A stretch of DNA of 16,707 nucleotides from Thermomucor indicae-seudaticae (GCA_000787465.1 JSYX01000699.1:1-16707); one strand, 5' to 3'; positions 1-10,009 are shown, numbered from the stretch's first letter. Notes: generated from the letters alone by a model not told the origin. Made by a program: numbers and translations.

Positions 1-138
1 GGGATCCAAGCTTGCGCCAGTGAGCAGCGCGGAGGCAGAGGATAGCGGATTATTATTCTCCGTAAACCACTCACTGGGTGACGCAAACTGTGGTTTTCAG
101 TTGACGCAAAATGTATTTCAAGCATGCAAATATTACAG

Positions 139-167
139 TATAGAGTCCGTCTCAAAAATGTTTGCCA
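139..167 (+). repeat. Left terminal inverted repeat of the transposon
   Basis: A 29-bp repeat identical to the reverse complement of 1075-1103. Beyond it the two ends stay similar for several more A/T-rich bases (AATTTTAAA against GATTTTTTG). The outermost TATA makes the exact border ambiguous by two bases: the element proper starts at 141, or at 143 if the whole TATA is target. Confidence 0.93.
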
Positions 168-357
168 AATTTTAAATTACGGTTTTTCGCCATCCACTGC
201 TGCTATATATGCGAAACTTTCTGGATATGTAGTCAACCATCACAACTCTTATATATTCGCTTTTCGTTCAGAACACGGCCGGCTATGGTAACCTTGTCAT
301 AACAGTAAAGATAAGGTACCCAATTTTATTTCTCGTCGTAGATCCGAATATCACTTC

Positions 358-956
358 TCATTCCTCAAAATCGCTGGCGTCCTGATTTTGAGACAATAAG
401 GATTTGTCTAAAAAGACTTCGGGTAGAATTGAGAGGCCGCTGGCGTTCAGGTTGGCCAGCCGAGCTTCCAGGTAAGCTCTCCGGTATGTTACGATTGCCG
501 AGAATCATGCAAAATGCTGAGTCTATTTCCTGTTCCGTACTTCAGACCTATGAGTTTTAGATCTCTGGCCACCGTAGCCTTAGAAGCGGCATATTCGGTG
601 CTTTCCAGAAAAGTCACGACGTGTTTGCATGAAGTTGGCAGACCTTCCGCGTTGCGTTGGGCCACGAAATTCCGGACCAGGAGGAGGTATTCCCTCGGGA
701 TGACCTTCTTCGGTCTCCCCAATGGCACCGACAAATCAGGCTATTTCTCCTCCTCGTACAACTCAATCGCAGTCGCTGTCATGTGTGAACTGACGCCAGT
801 GAACTTGGCTAGAAGGTCGCGGGCGCCCAAGGTCGTGACGAAGTTGCCCGCTTCTATCTCTTCTGTCAAAGCTTGGTAAACCCTCTTAAGAGTGACCCAG
901 TGATCACGGTTAAGTCGAGCTCCAGAGTGCGTTAAATGGTCAGATGGAGGCGTCAT
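358..956 (-). pseudogene. Broken Tc1/mariner transposase, DNA-binding half only
   Basis: The likely start is the ATG at 956, read leftward. The first ~70 codons and the following segment look like the paired helix-turn-helix DNA-binding region of a Tc1-like transposase, with an AT-hook-like GRPKK motif between the two halves. A TAG at 741-743 interrupts this one frame, and homology resumes directly after it. Near position 500 the frame is lost by a one-base shift. In the new frame the reading continues through YRRAYLEARLANLNA and LPEVFLD, where the Asp at 406-408 is probably the first catalytic acid. Only about 15 codons follow, with an acidic tail (DASDFEE) and TGA at 358-360. The tail resembles a transposase C-terminus, so the catalytic core between first Asp and tail seems deleted. 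The product would be inactive. Confidence 0.82.
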
Positions 957-1074
957 GAGGCGAAAAAAGTGAGTTAGAAAGCTCAGGATCTCAAGAATAC
1001 GAACATAAATAAGAAAAGTGTCACAGAGAAACAAGAAATGAACTTCCATAAGAACTTTTTCGAGTCAAAAAATC

Positions 1075-1103
1075 TGGCAAACATTTTTGAGACGGACTCT
1101 ATA
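1075..1103 (-). repeat. Right terminal inverted repeat of the transposon
   Basis: Exact inverted copy of the left repeat, ending GAGACGGACTCTATA on the plus strand and followed by TGG. The pair marks the element as one unit of about 961 bp between the TA dinucleotides. Confidence 0.93.
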
Positions 1104-1437
1104 TGGTATTCACATCGTTTTATGGTATAAAACATTCATTTACTGGCAAACTGTACAAAGAAAAACATCTGCACCTCCTTCATGACAGTGTTGTTGAGTG
1201 TTTCGTGGAGTTTCCTCCAACAAGTTTAAGGTATATGACAGTAACCATGCAACTGTCCTTGTATATTGAATCGATGACACGTACACGCAGACTGGACGCG
1301 TGTCATGCACACACATGGGTTTAACGAAAGTCTTTTCTTAAGACAACCCTCAGGACCTAAAAGTTATACTGGCTGACAAATCTACTTTGACTACTTTGAC
1401 TACTCTTCCGCACTTTTTATCTTATTTCAAACACGCC
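1104..1437. promoter_or_regulatory. Upstream region of the ketopantoate-reductase-like gene
   Basis: No gene was recognised in these 334 bp between the transposon and the start codon at 1438. A TATAAAA lies at 1126-1132, rather far from the ATG. An 8-bp inverted repeat, ATGACACG at 1274-1281 and CGTGTCAT at 1299-1306, is separated by 17 bp and could be a dimer-binding operator. Two and a half copies of a 9-bp direct repeat, CTACTTTGA, lie at 1382-1404 in the presumed 5' leader. Their function is unknown; only the sequence patterns are certain. Confidence 0.4.
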
Positions 1438-2710
1438 ATGAGCGAACAAGAAGAAATACGCGTCTTGACTGGTAAAAAGAAGGGAAATCGTTATGATTAC
1501 ATATTTTTCGACCAACTTTTACGGGGTGCAGTCGGCACAGGAGCAGTGGGCGCTATTTACTCTTGGCGTTTAGCACAGTCGTGTAAAGTAACAGCGGTTT
1601 GTCGCTCCAATTACGAGGTTGTCAAGCGAAACGGTTTTCAGATTGATTCGGTAAAGTTTGGTCAAGGCACGTTCCGGCCTCACCATGGTAAGGTTTCATT
1701 CAAAAGTTGCAAAGGACTAGATTCCCTCGCTAATGGTTGGTTATCTGTAGTTGTACGGCATGTTTCGGAAGCCAATGAGCACGGACCATTCGACTTCGTG
1801 ATGGTCACTTTAAAAGCACTTCCTGATGTCTATAATGTTGGTGAAATTATCGCTCCTGCAGTGACAGAGGGCAGGACGGCCATTGTCTTGGTCCAAAACG
1901 GTTTCGGCAAGTTCCCCTCTCCGTGACAAACGAATTTCTGGAGCTCATTGACGTTTTACCGCAGGAATTGAAGAGCCCATTGTACAGAGGTTCCCAAAGA
2001 ACCCGCTGATATCTGTGGTTGCCTATATTGGTACGTCTCAAATTGCACCGGGACGTATCAAGATGGCTGCTGTAGAATACCTGCGTGTGGGCACATATAA
2101 AGGATGCCTTGTTAACTCTGAGCCGGCCTGTACAAAATTTAAGGAATGCCTTGAAAAGGGAGACGTTCAAGTAGATCCAGTGGACGACATTGAAGTGGCG
2201 CGCTGGGAGAAGCTTATTTGGTAGTAAAAGAGCTCGATAAAAATGGCCGAATCGCCCTCATAAGCCGTTTGCGCTTTTAGGAACGCGTCTTTCTCTCCCA
2301 TATGCGCATTTTTGCGGCTAAACACGACTCAGGTCATTGAAAATGAGGCTGCGTTGGATCTTGTCAAGCGTCTGATGCGAGAAATCATGGCAGCCGCCAC
2401 TGCGGCTACCGGACAGCAGTTTGAGGTTGAAGAATTAATCGAGGGTCAAATTAACGGCACCCGTGTGGGCGCAGCCAATTACAGGCCATCCATGTACGTA
2501 TACATCAATCACTAGTATATCCTCCTCAACTAAAGATACAACAAACTTAGGCAATTGGATCTCGAAAGAGGTCAACCGATGGAGGTTGAAGTTATTCTCG
2601 GGACCGCTCTTCGCAGCGCAAAGCAGCATGATGTGCCTACGCCTACTTTGGAAACGGTTTACGAGATGTGCAAGGCAATGAATATTCATCATTTGAAAGC
2701 TCAATTATAG
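1438..2710 (+). CDS. Ketopantoate reductase (ApbA/PanE) family protein, six exons
   Basis: Exons 1438-1471, 1532-1687, 1751-1906, 1965-2220, 2281-2493 and 2551-2710 join to 324 residues, typical for the family. The family reduces 2-dehydropantoate to pantoate with NADPH in pantothenate and CoA synthesis; fungi carry several paralogues, so the exact substrate is uncertain. The N-terminus has the Rossmann motif VGTGAVGAIY (Gly13, Gly15, Gly18). The conserved strand ending VTLKA, the loop QNGFGIEEP and the C-terminal signature RWEKLIWNASFSPICA follow, with the likely catalytic Lys198 and the conserved Asn202. The start is the ATG at 1438 (cgccATGa); the upstream in-frame TTG is not needed. Intron 3 (1907-1964) is best read as GC-AG (G|GCAAGT), which restores the NGxGIEEP loop. 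Its stop lies 67 bp from that of the convergent glycosyltransferase gene. A start next to a transposon could alter expression. Confidence 0.92.
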
Positions 2711-2777
2711 TATGCTTCGGTTTTCTATATCTTTTATACGGCTACTAATCAAGTTTTATTCTTAAATGGTATGTTTG

Positions 2778-4070
2778 CTACCGATTCATCCATAAACATG
2801 GAAGGTCTCTTTCCTCTACGCCCATTCCGTATGATGCATTTAGCCGAAACATCCATTCTGCTTCTTTGGCACTTGGCAAAGATATGGATGGGCGACGATT
2901 CGCGATGGATAGAAAAGGTTCCCAGAGAGAAAGAATATGATGAGCGTACCAGTAATGAAATGCATCATAGGCAACCTAGTAGTAGTAGAAGTAATTGAAG
3001 GTGGCTTGTGTGAGTCATGGCTCCTTGCAACCCTGCATGTACGTTTTCCTTTTCTCACCTTGACGCGTGGGTTAATGTATACTTTGGTATAATTGAACGC
3101 ACGAAGATCAATAAAGATCAAGCAGCATTCGGAAGCCTCCAGTGGGGGGTCTGGCTCTTTGGGTATAATAGCACGAAAGGCTACCTTATTTTGAATGAAC
3201 GGCTCGGCACGCAAGGCGACCATCCCGTTCCAGCAGCTGTACACTGGTACAGGCTTGCTGGCTCGTAACAGGGCACGACTTGTATCGTCACTAAAATAAG
3301 GGTAATTGCCAGATGCTACCCAGCGACCGTTGACTTCTCTGGTCGCAAAAGTATCATAGAATTGGCCGTAGAAATCCATGCCACATGCGGCGTCGTAGTC
3401 ACCGTCCCGGGTGTTTAACAGGGTAATGGCGTCAGAAGCATCAAAAACGATGTCGTTCAGGAACAATATCTTGTCGTAGGTCATGGTCGTACGGTGGAGA
3501 GGAGCCAGTGCCTGGTTCCGAATCTCGGCCAGTCGGGCAATACGTCGAGTCGTCGTGGTGTCGTTTTCGAGTTTTCGAGGTGTGTCGTCGAGAATAATGG
3601 TGTGTTGAACATGTCGATCTGCAAGTCGGGACTGCCACTCTTTTAGCAGGACCTTGGTTCGGTCTTGGCTACCTGATGAAGGGTGGCGGAGATCAGTTTC
3701 ACCTGTGTCTTCGGATCCAAAAGATTGGAGATGTTACCATTCTCGTAAATGGAAATGTAGGTACGAGTAGGACCGGCCCACTCGACCAAGCGATCCACTT
3801 GCGACATCCAATGCTCAAGAATGTTTTCATTATTATACAAGTTGGCTGCAATGAACAATGACGACTTTTCTCGGGATGGCAGTGGTGATACCAGTACGTT
3901 GCTAGGCATCAAAGAGTCAAGTCAGAGCGATTTTGGTTTTTGTTGCTAAACAGACGGACTCACGGTCTCTGGATGAGGACAAGATGATAATATTGACTTG
4001 ACGTGACAAGTACTAGGATAAATATGAGGAAAATGACGAGTCGACGTTTACTGCCTCGGGACCGAAGCAT
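2778..4070 (-). CDS. GT69-type alpha-1,3-mannosyltransferase (CAP59/CMT1 family), four exons
   Basis: Exons 3964-4070, 3738-3901, 3059-3672 and 2778-2975 join to 360 residues. The start ATG at 4070 is followed by a short basic stretch and a hydrophobic segment (about residues 11-23, LVIFLIFILVLVT), a type II signal anchor as in Golgi glycosyltransferases. The luminal domain begins with FIAANLYNNENIL and WMSQVDRLVEW, then ISIYENGSQDRTK. DKILFLND (Leu162-Asn163-Asp164) sits where the family has its nucleotide-sugar/metal motif. YDAACGMDFYGQFYDT, YSCWNGMVAL and ASECC are further family blocks. In Cryptococcus, CMT1 is an alpha-1,3-mannosyltransferase and CAP59 is needed for capsule; here a role in cell-wall or secreted glycan synthesis is inferred. 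Intron 2 (3673-3737) stays open for part of its length and can mislead an ORF-based call. The gene starts 103 bp after the dioxygenase stop, on the same strand. Confidence 0.92.
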
Positions 4071-4130
4071 GTTACAACAGCCGCCAAGAAAAAAAGGAGG
4101 TGACCAGATCAACACACGGTGTCACTGATC

Positions 4131-4142
4131 TTTATAAATATA
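4131..4142 (-). promoter_or_regulatory. Candidate TATA element of the GT69 gene
   Basis: On the minus strand this reads TATTTATAAA, 60-70 bp upstream of the glycosyltransferase ATG at 4070. A pyrimidine-rich run (about 4085-4100, CCTCCTTTTTTTCTT on the minus strand) follows before the start codon. The whole promoter must lie within or just beyond the 103-bp gap to the upstream gene, so it probably overlaps that gene's 3' UTR or last exon. Functional assignment is inference. Confidence 0.4.
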
Positions 4143-4172
4143 CGCATTGCCATAGGGCAGATTGCAAATCCA

Positions 4173-5483
4173 TCAACTCATGCCAAGCGGTACAGGCCGA
4201 CGGAACCATTCCTGCTTTTCTTTATCGAATTCGTACCATCGGCGAGCCGGCTCAGGATGGCTACGTGCAAATCCTCTAAATTCATTCAATCCGTATATCT
4301 CGTCTTGAAGAAGCTGGTGTTCCTTGACATCTGTAATAACAGCGGACCGTTTTTCTTCGCTCGTTGCTGGTAGTTGGGGTATTCGTGTCTCAAGAGAAGG
4401 GGCCAGAAATACCGGGATCGAAAAGCGCTCCTTGTCACCCAGGTGGGTCAAGACACGGTGTGTGGTCGCAACAAACGTTTTGCGTGTCAGTCGTTCAAAG
4501 ATCTCGCCAATATTGACGACAAAAGTATTGGGTATAGGCGTTGCGTCCTGTTACAAAATGGTAAGCTTGCTTCTCACACTGCAAGGAAAGAAATGGACAT
4601 ACCAGCCACTGTCCATCATGCGCTTGCACTTGAAGACCGCCTACACTATCTTGCAATAGAATGGCCAAAAAGCCGTAATCCTGCCCGATTTATGTAGTGA
4701 GATAAACTTCTTTCTTTATGCAAATCACATCGTTTTACTTTATGCGGTCCAACGCCCAATCCATGACTTAAGGCCGGATCGTTTAAACTGCTGCTCATGG
4801 GCGGATAACGCGCGACTTTCATTCTCACTCCATAGTCGTCTCCAAACATCTCCATAAATGCCTTCTCGTCAATCATTTTGAGGCTCTGTGCCATCGCCCT
4901 GAGCAGTGTTAAGCCGACTTGGGACATGCGATCCATTAGTTCTAGAATGATTGTCTTGAACTCGGGTAGAGCTTCGGGCCATTGATTGGGACCATGCATA
5001 TGAACATAGGCTGGACGTCCCTCGATTGGTTCTGCGGGAAGCTCTCGCCCAAGATCAATCTGCTCTCTAAACGGATCGTATATATCTAGTCAAATATTTT
5101 GGATAAGCTGGGTGTACATACCTGTTATCCTGCTTATAATCCGTTGTTTCCGCACCTAAACGTCTCTTTTTCGTCGCACGGATTACTCAACCGGGATGCC
5201 TAGATATCTTTTCTTTACCAATTCGAGTGTATCCTCGGAAATGAGGCGAATTCTTCATTTCAATCTTCAACTTTTCCTCCAGAGGTAAGTCAAAGAATCG
5301 TTTGCTAACATTGAATGCAGCTTGTTGAAGCTCTTCTGGAACGCCGTGATTACGGATATAAAAGAACCCGACACGGCGCATTGTCTGGTGTAATTCCTCA
5401 AGAAACTTCTTGGTCGATTCGGCAGCACTTGGTTCATCAGGACGATACTGTGACAAATCTAAAATAGGAATATGAGATGACAT
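4173..5483 (-). CDS. 2-oxoglutarate/Fe(II)-dependent dioxygenase, isopenicillin-N-synthase-like, five exons
   Basis: Exons 5219-5483, 5122-5155, 4739-5066, 4603-4680 and 4173-4547 join to 359 residues. The N-terminal DIOX_N region shows IPILDLSQY, GFFYIRNHGVP and RGYTRIGAE. The C-terminal double-stranded beta-helix has the iron ligands His208-x-Asp210 (HKDYGFLAILLQD), with an intron between Lys209 and Asp210, and His265 (TTHRVL). Arg276-x-Ser278 (RFSIP) should bind the 2-oxoglutarate carboxylate. All three iron ligands and the RxS pair are present, so the enzyme looks intact. Such fungal enzymes hydroxylate or desaturate small molecules; the substrate cannot be read from sequence, and no biosynthetic cluster surrounds it. 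The ATG at 5483 (acacaATGt) is the first in-frame ATG and starts directly ahead of the conserved N-terminus. Exon 2 is only 34 nt. Confidence 0.93.
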
Positions 5484-5774
5484 TGTGTTAGAAGAGAAGA
5501 TACTGGAAAGTGAAGATAAAGAAAGAAAGGAATCTAGGAATTGAGGTTGCACAGAGATCACGCGATCTCGACCATCCGGTACGTGATTCCGTTTCTGGAT
5601 TTCAACCTATTCGGGTCTTCGTATTAATAAGCAACAAGGCATTAGCGGGAATCTCACCATGCATTAAATAATACTCAAAAAGTTATATTATCAGTCTAAA
5701 AGTAGCCGATAAATATAATGACAATAAGAATTACAATGTAGATGTATGATACATGGTAGCATTGGAAATGGAAT

Positions 5775-8700
5775 TCAAGAGGATGTTAAAGGAGTTTTCC
5801 GTGGTGACGGTGGCGGTGAAGAGGGTTTCTGTTTAGCAGTGAATTCAATCTGAAAGACAATTTGAAATGTCGGTCTATGAGGGTCAGTCATGACGCCAAA
5901 AATGCATGGTTTTTCTGTCTTGTGGCCATTGTTGATGCATCGTATACGACTTCCTCGGATGATCTGTTCCAGGTCACCCTACCGATGATGTCTTATTTCC
6001 CTTGTCGCTAATGTAATGTTGAGCATGCAGGCTTACCGTGATGACGTTTCTGACTTCAATAAATGATGGTTCAAATGCAATGACATATGGGTAACTGAAA
6101 GCAAACGCCTCAGGAGCACCTTCCCATTCGATCAAAAAGTTCGGATACATTCGGTTGCCTTTGCTGTCAATGTAAAATGCATATTCTATCAAATAGTCTT
6201 AGTATATATGTCAATGCCAGAATTTTTGCGCATTCTATACCATCATAGCAAACAAAATGCTCTCCACGGGGTGTACGGAAAAGGGAAATGTGCTTGACGG
6301 GAGATCGCAATTTTAAAGAAGATTCGTCTCTTTCTCGCTCGACGATAAATTTTAAGCGCTTGTCGGCAGGATTAAGCATCTCTGTAGTATAGAGTTACTA
6401 TAGCAATAGCATGATAGTATTAAAGGCTACTCACGCTGTGGTTTCTTCGTCTTCATGTCAACGATCATAACTCCTCGGGGACAGGTTATCAGCATCTGAC
6501 TGTGCGATAATTCGACTGCCCAAGCTTCAGACGGGATATAGCATTCCTTTGCTTCTTTGAATTCCTTGAGGCAGGACTCTGGAACTGTTTTGCGAACAAG
6601 CTTATTCAATAACTTCTTGTTTCTTGCGTCCTGGGACTTTGATGTATCCAGCATCTTGAACTTGTTCTGAAATTCTTCGAGACTCAGAGGCTCGAATATT
6701 CTGATTCTAGACTCCAAGGCTGACACTTGAGGAATGCATACTAATGTGCGACCCAAACTGTTGCCGACATGGAAATATGGTACATTGGTTTCGATCCGTA
6801 AGCCCGGAGGCTGATTCTCGGGAGCGTTATTGACAATGCCCAAGTTATATTCCCACAACGTCTTGTCTGCTAGCACCAGTAGGAGCTCAGTCGCTTCTAG
6901 TACCTGCACCTGAGTAATCTTTTCCAATGAAAGAACCTTGTGAGGCTTGCTCGATCTGCCGACGTGGCCAACGTATAACCCGACATCTGTTGCAAGGAGA
7001 TATTGCTGACCGCCGTCTACAATCATGAAGTCAGGTACCATGCCCAGATATTCACATTTCTTTAGTACTTACTAAACGTCGCGAGGTGATTTACTTTGGC
7101 TTCATGAAGAAACCTGCCTTCTTGAACAGCTGGGACCAGCTCGATTACAGGCGGTTTCTGAGCCCTGATCGCCTGCTGCTTTCGAATCGAATCTATCCAA
7201 GTTTTTATCACGGGCATGGTAGGTGCATACAGCGTAATGCTTCCAAGACCTCTACGACCCAGATTTTGAAAAGTGATGCCGAATCCTGCTCTGGATGACC
7301 GTTCGACGCTGGCTTTGCTATTTGTGGTCCCGAGTGATTCGCTGCAACCGTTAATACTGCCATTTTGACCAAAATGCTGTAATATGGAGCTCGTTCGCCT
7401 AGGCGAACCGTTCAATACGCAGACCTCCAGTAGCTCGAGGGGTATGGGCTATAAAGAGGTCCTTTAATAAAAAACACAAAAGTATGCGAAAACTATGTAT
7501 AACTCACCCTTCTCTGAACGATATAATGCTCCTTCCACTTGATCCGCTTGATCTTAGTGATCACTAGGTAATGGTCCAGCAATATCACGTTATACGGAGT
7601 AGAGTCCATACTGGGCGCCTTTCGAAGCAATACTTGCTTGATTATAAGTCTTCCTTCATCCAGCAGCCTTAAATCCTGATATTTCCTCATGTTAACAAGA
7701 CTAGTCGTGCAAGGCTTCCCGGATCACGAACCATTTCGTCGGTCTTGCGTTTAAACGAGAGACTGTTGTGAATTCTCTCTAGATCGAATCGGTTTCTCGC
7801 CTTGCCATTCTCTTCATTGACACGAGATAGAAAGCTTTGTAGTATGGAACTGGCTTTCCGTAGATTCGCATAATCAGGATGATCTTCGGGGGTGTATTTT
7901 ATAATGTCATTAAAGAACAGGGTATATTGCCCAAGTCGTGTAGTGGGCTTGCCGAGATAACCGTCGAGTTCAAGCCTGCATGCCGAAGGGTGGCGCTCTC
8001 GCTCCTACAGATATTGCATGTGAGTCACAGAATGTCGTATAGAAATGGCAAAACGTACCTCGGCAAACTTTGCAAATTTGGGATTGCTATACCGTTCATT
8101 ATCCAGCATATACTTGGCTTCATGCTGACGAGCACCATAAGGAATGAATGGCTCTAGTCCGACCACGAAGTCTAGCAGAACGTCGCCGATCTGTGCAACG
8201 ACAGGAGCCTCTCTTTGACGCAGTTGCAGTGCCGTTAAGAAACGAAAATTGACGTTGTGTATATCCATAATGTTGGAGAACACTGTGCGGATAAACTTCT
8301 CCCGACGTTCATCAGGTATGATGTCTTTGTGGCGCAATGGCCGTATCCACATCTGGAGAAACATCCGCATGAAAAAGTTGCCCCGGCAGATATGCGAGTC
8401 TAGCAACTTGCCTCGTTAATGTATTCCAGGTCACGAACGAAATTGTCTTCAGTGCACACCAGTTCTGATATCTTGTTCTGGCGTTTTCTCTCCATATTCG
8501 GAACAGATTCGAAAATCTCTCGAGGGACAACTTCAAACCATAGCTGATGCGATTTTTTGCGTAGGTAGGTATGAGTCGTTGCTCGATTCAAGCCATTATC
8601 CAGACTATCCGGTCGTCGACGCTGTCTCTACATTTATATGATAATGAATAAAGGAAATTTCTTTTCCGTTCTCCAAGCCCTTACCCGTGCTTCCCGCTTT

Positions 8701-9825
8701 GGGCATGTGTAACTGTAACAGGGTTTCCTGCCAATGCATGTGGGGACGTAGCAGTGGGTCAGATCAGTAAATACTCCGTTTGGTAATAGCAGTCCGTCTG
8801 CTGATTCGCCTTGCTCAGCCTCAAGTGTGGCGCTGCTGTTTGTCACCCTGCTGTTACGTGCCTCTTCCGTGTCTGCTGTGCTGCCACTATCCGGGGTCGT
8901 ACAACCCGACACAACGACGGTGCTGTTGGTGTCGTCTGTGCTGCTAGAGCCAGTATAAAATGGAAACTCATCCTGAAACTGGTAGATTTCGGATGTTGAG
9001 TCGATCAGTCGGTTTTCGTAATTGACATCGTGAAAAAATCTTTGAGCCCCAATTGCTCGACCCAACCTCAACGCAATGTCGCGCCGAGACTGCGTCTGAA
9101 TCATTTCGCAAAGCTTATCCTTTTGGAGTCAAAAAAAAGATTGCGACATCTTTCAACCATCATATTCTCTGGAATGTGCCAACTTGTAAAAAGGAAGATT
9201 TACCACTGCCTCACGGCCGTCAAAGACGTTCTTGTATTCGATGCCATTCTTGACCCGGTCGCTGAGCACAACAGACTGTCGGAACTCTTGAGCTGCAACT
9301 GACAGCAAAGCCATGTATCGATAAGGTTTTTGAAACGTCGTGACATGCAAGTCGAGTTGCCTGTTGTCGCCACCCTGCATACGATGCTGATCTAAAAAGT
9401 GAGAGGAGCCCAATTGTTTGAGGAACAGGGTTGCGTGTGCCCCAGTCACTATGCTTCGTAAGCATACCCTGAACATTTGCCACAGGATCGTATGGTCTAC
9501 CGTCATGGCTTCTGGCCCTCGTCAAGGACACCTGGGTATGATTGTCAAAAACGGATCTATCGGATCGACTTTGATGAGGAGTTGACTGAGAGGATGCAGG
9601 AGGATGCGAAGCTAAAACTCGAGGAAGTCGAATACCCGTGCCTGCAGGTTGCAGGGGGGTGTTACTGCGACGATTCAGAACATCAATGAATCGCAGCGAA
9701 CGGTTGCTGCCGTTACTTTGTACAGGGCGTCGTGCGTCAAGCTGCGACATGTTCGACGATGTTGTCTCGGAATTAACGTAGTTTAAGTGCTGATGCGGAG
9801 ATGGCGAATTCCAGGAATCCCGCAT
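5775..9825 (-). CDS. ROM2: Rho1 guanine-nucleotide exchange factor, Rom1/Rom2 type (DEP-DH-PH-CNH), twelve exons
   Basis: Exons 9468-9825, 9204-9391, 8685-9119, 8412-8627, 8059-8352, 7732-8004, 7508-7675, 7073-7448, 6435-7016, 6241-6381, 6037-6185 and 5775-5978 join to 1127 residues. A Ser/Asn-rich N-terminus is followed by a DEP domain (about 140-225, VFDGREAVDKLCEMIQTQS), a conserved four-cysteine stretch (about 305-323, CYVPTCIGRKPCYSYTC), a DH domain (about 378-560, ISELVCTEDNFVRDLEYI, PFIPYG, RLGQYTLFF), a PH domain (about 590-755, RLLDEGRLIIKQ) and a CNH domain (about 775-1105, FNGGQQYLLATDVGLYVG, YDEYAFYID). In yeast this protein loads GTP on Rho1 at the plasma membrane and drives glucan synthase and the cell-wall-integrity kinase pathway. 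Intron 4 (8353-8411) is a GC-AG intron. Intron 6 (7676-7731) has an odd GTTCGT donor. The start ATG at 9825 is inferred from the family's low-complexity N-terminus and the 184-bp gap to the upstream gene; a longer upstream reading frame would overlap that gene's stop. Confidence 0.95.
8353..8411 (-). other. GC-AG intron in the Rho GEF DH domain
   Basis: Exon 4 ends DLEYINE (GAG) and the next bases are GCAAGT, the usual GC-donor consensus; the acceptor is TTTCTCCAG. Splicing joins YINE to MWIRPLRHKD in phase 0. Without removal there is an in-frame TAG four codons later, and no GT donor nearby keeps the DH alignment. Confidence 0.85.
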
Positions 9826-10009
9826 GGCCAGTTCTGCAGGGTGCAAGTAAAGAAACAAGGCAGCTTGGTACAACAGATGATTTAATGAAAATTTAGTGTT
9901 ACAATAGGGCGAACACCAGCCACGTTTGGAATGAGAAACCCAAAAGAAAGGAAAGGCAAAATTCGAGAAGGGAATTTGGAAGCGGAGACGAGAAAAATGT
10001 CCAAGTTCG

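Larger units (their letters stand above)
139..1103. mobile_element. Non-autonomous Tc1/mariner-type DNA transposon, internally deleted
   Basis: The two ends are perfect 29-bp inverted repeats (139-167 and 1075-1103), counting the TA at each edge. Read inward from the TA, each begins TAGAGTCCGTCTCAAAAATG. Each end abuts a further TA, which fits the TA target duplication of the Tc1/mariner superfamily (TTACAG-TA on the left, TA-TGG on the right). The interior, about 0.9 kb, is shorter than a full element and carries a minus-strand remnant of the transposase N-terminal half, so this is a deletion derivative that could only move in trans. The perfect ends suggest a fairly recent insertion or recent mobilisation. 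It lies 335 bp upstream of the ketopantoate-reductase-like start codon, so it may sit in or next to that promoter. Superfamily assignment rests on the TA site, repeat size and transposase layout. Confidence 0.88.

Noticed and set aside
2..14. Adjacent BamHI and HindIII sites (GGATCC-AAGCTT), as in a cloning polylinker
   Set aside because: Two six-base sites side by side can occur by chance, and no further vector sequence follows. Worth a vector screen only if the contig truly begins here.
1387..1437. N-terminal extension of the ketopantoate-reductase-like protein from a TTG at 1387
   Set aside because: It would need a TTG start and contains the 9-bp tandem repeat. The ATG at 1438 lies directly ahead of the Rossmann strand and has a good context.
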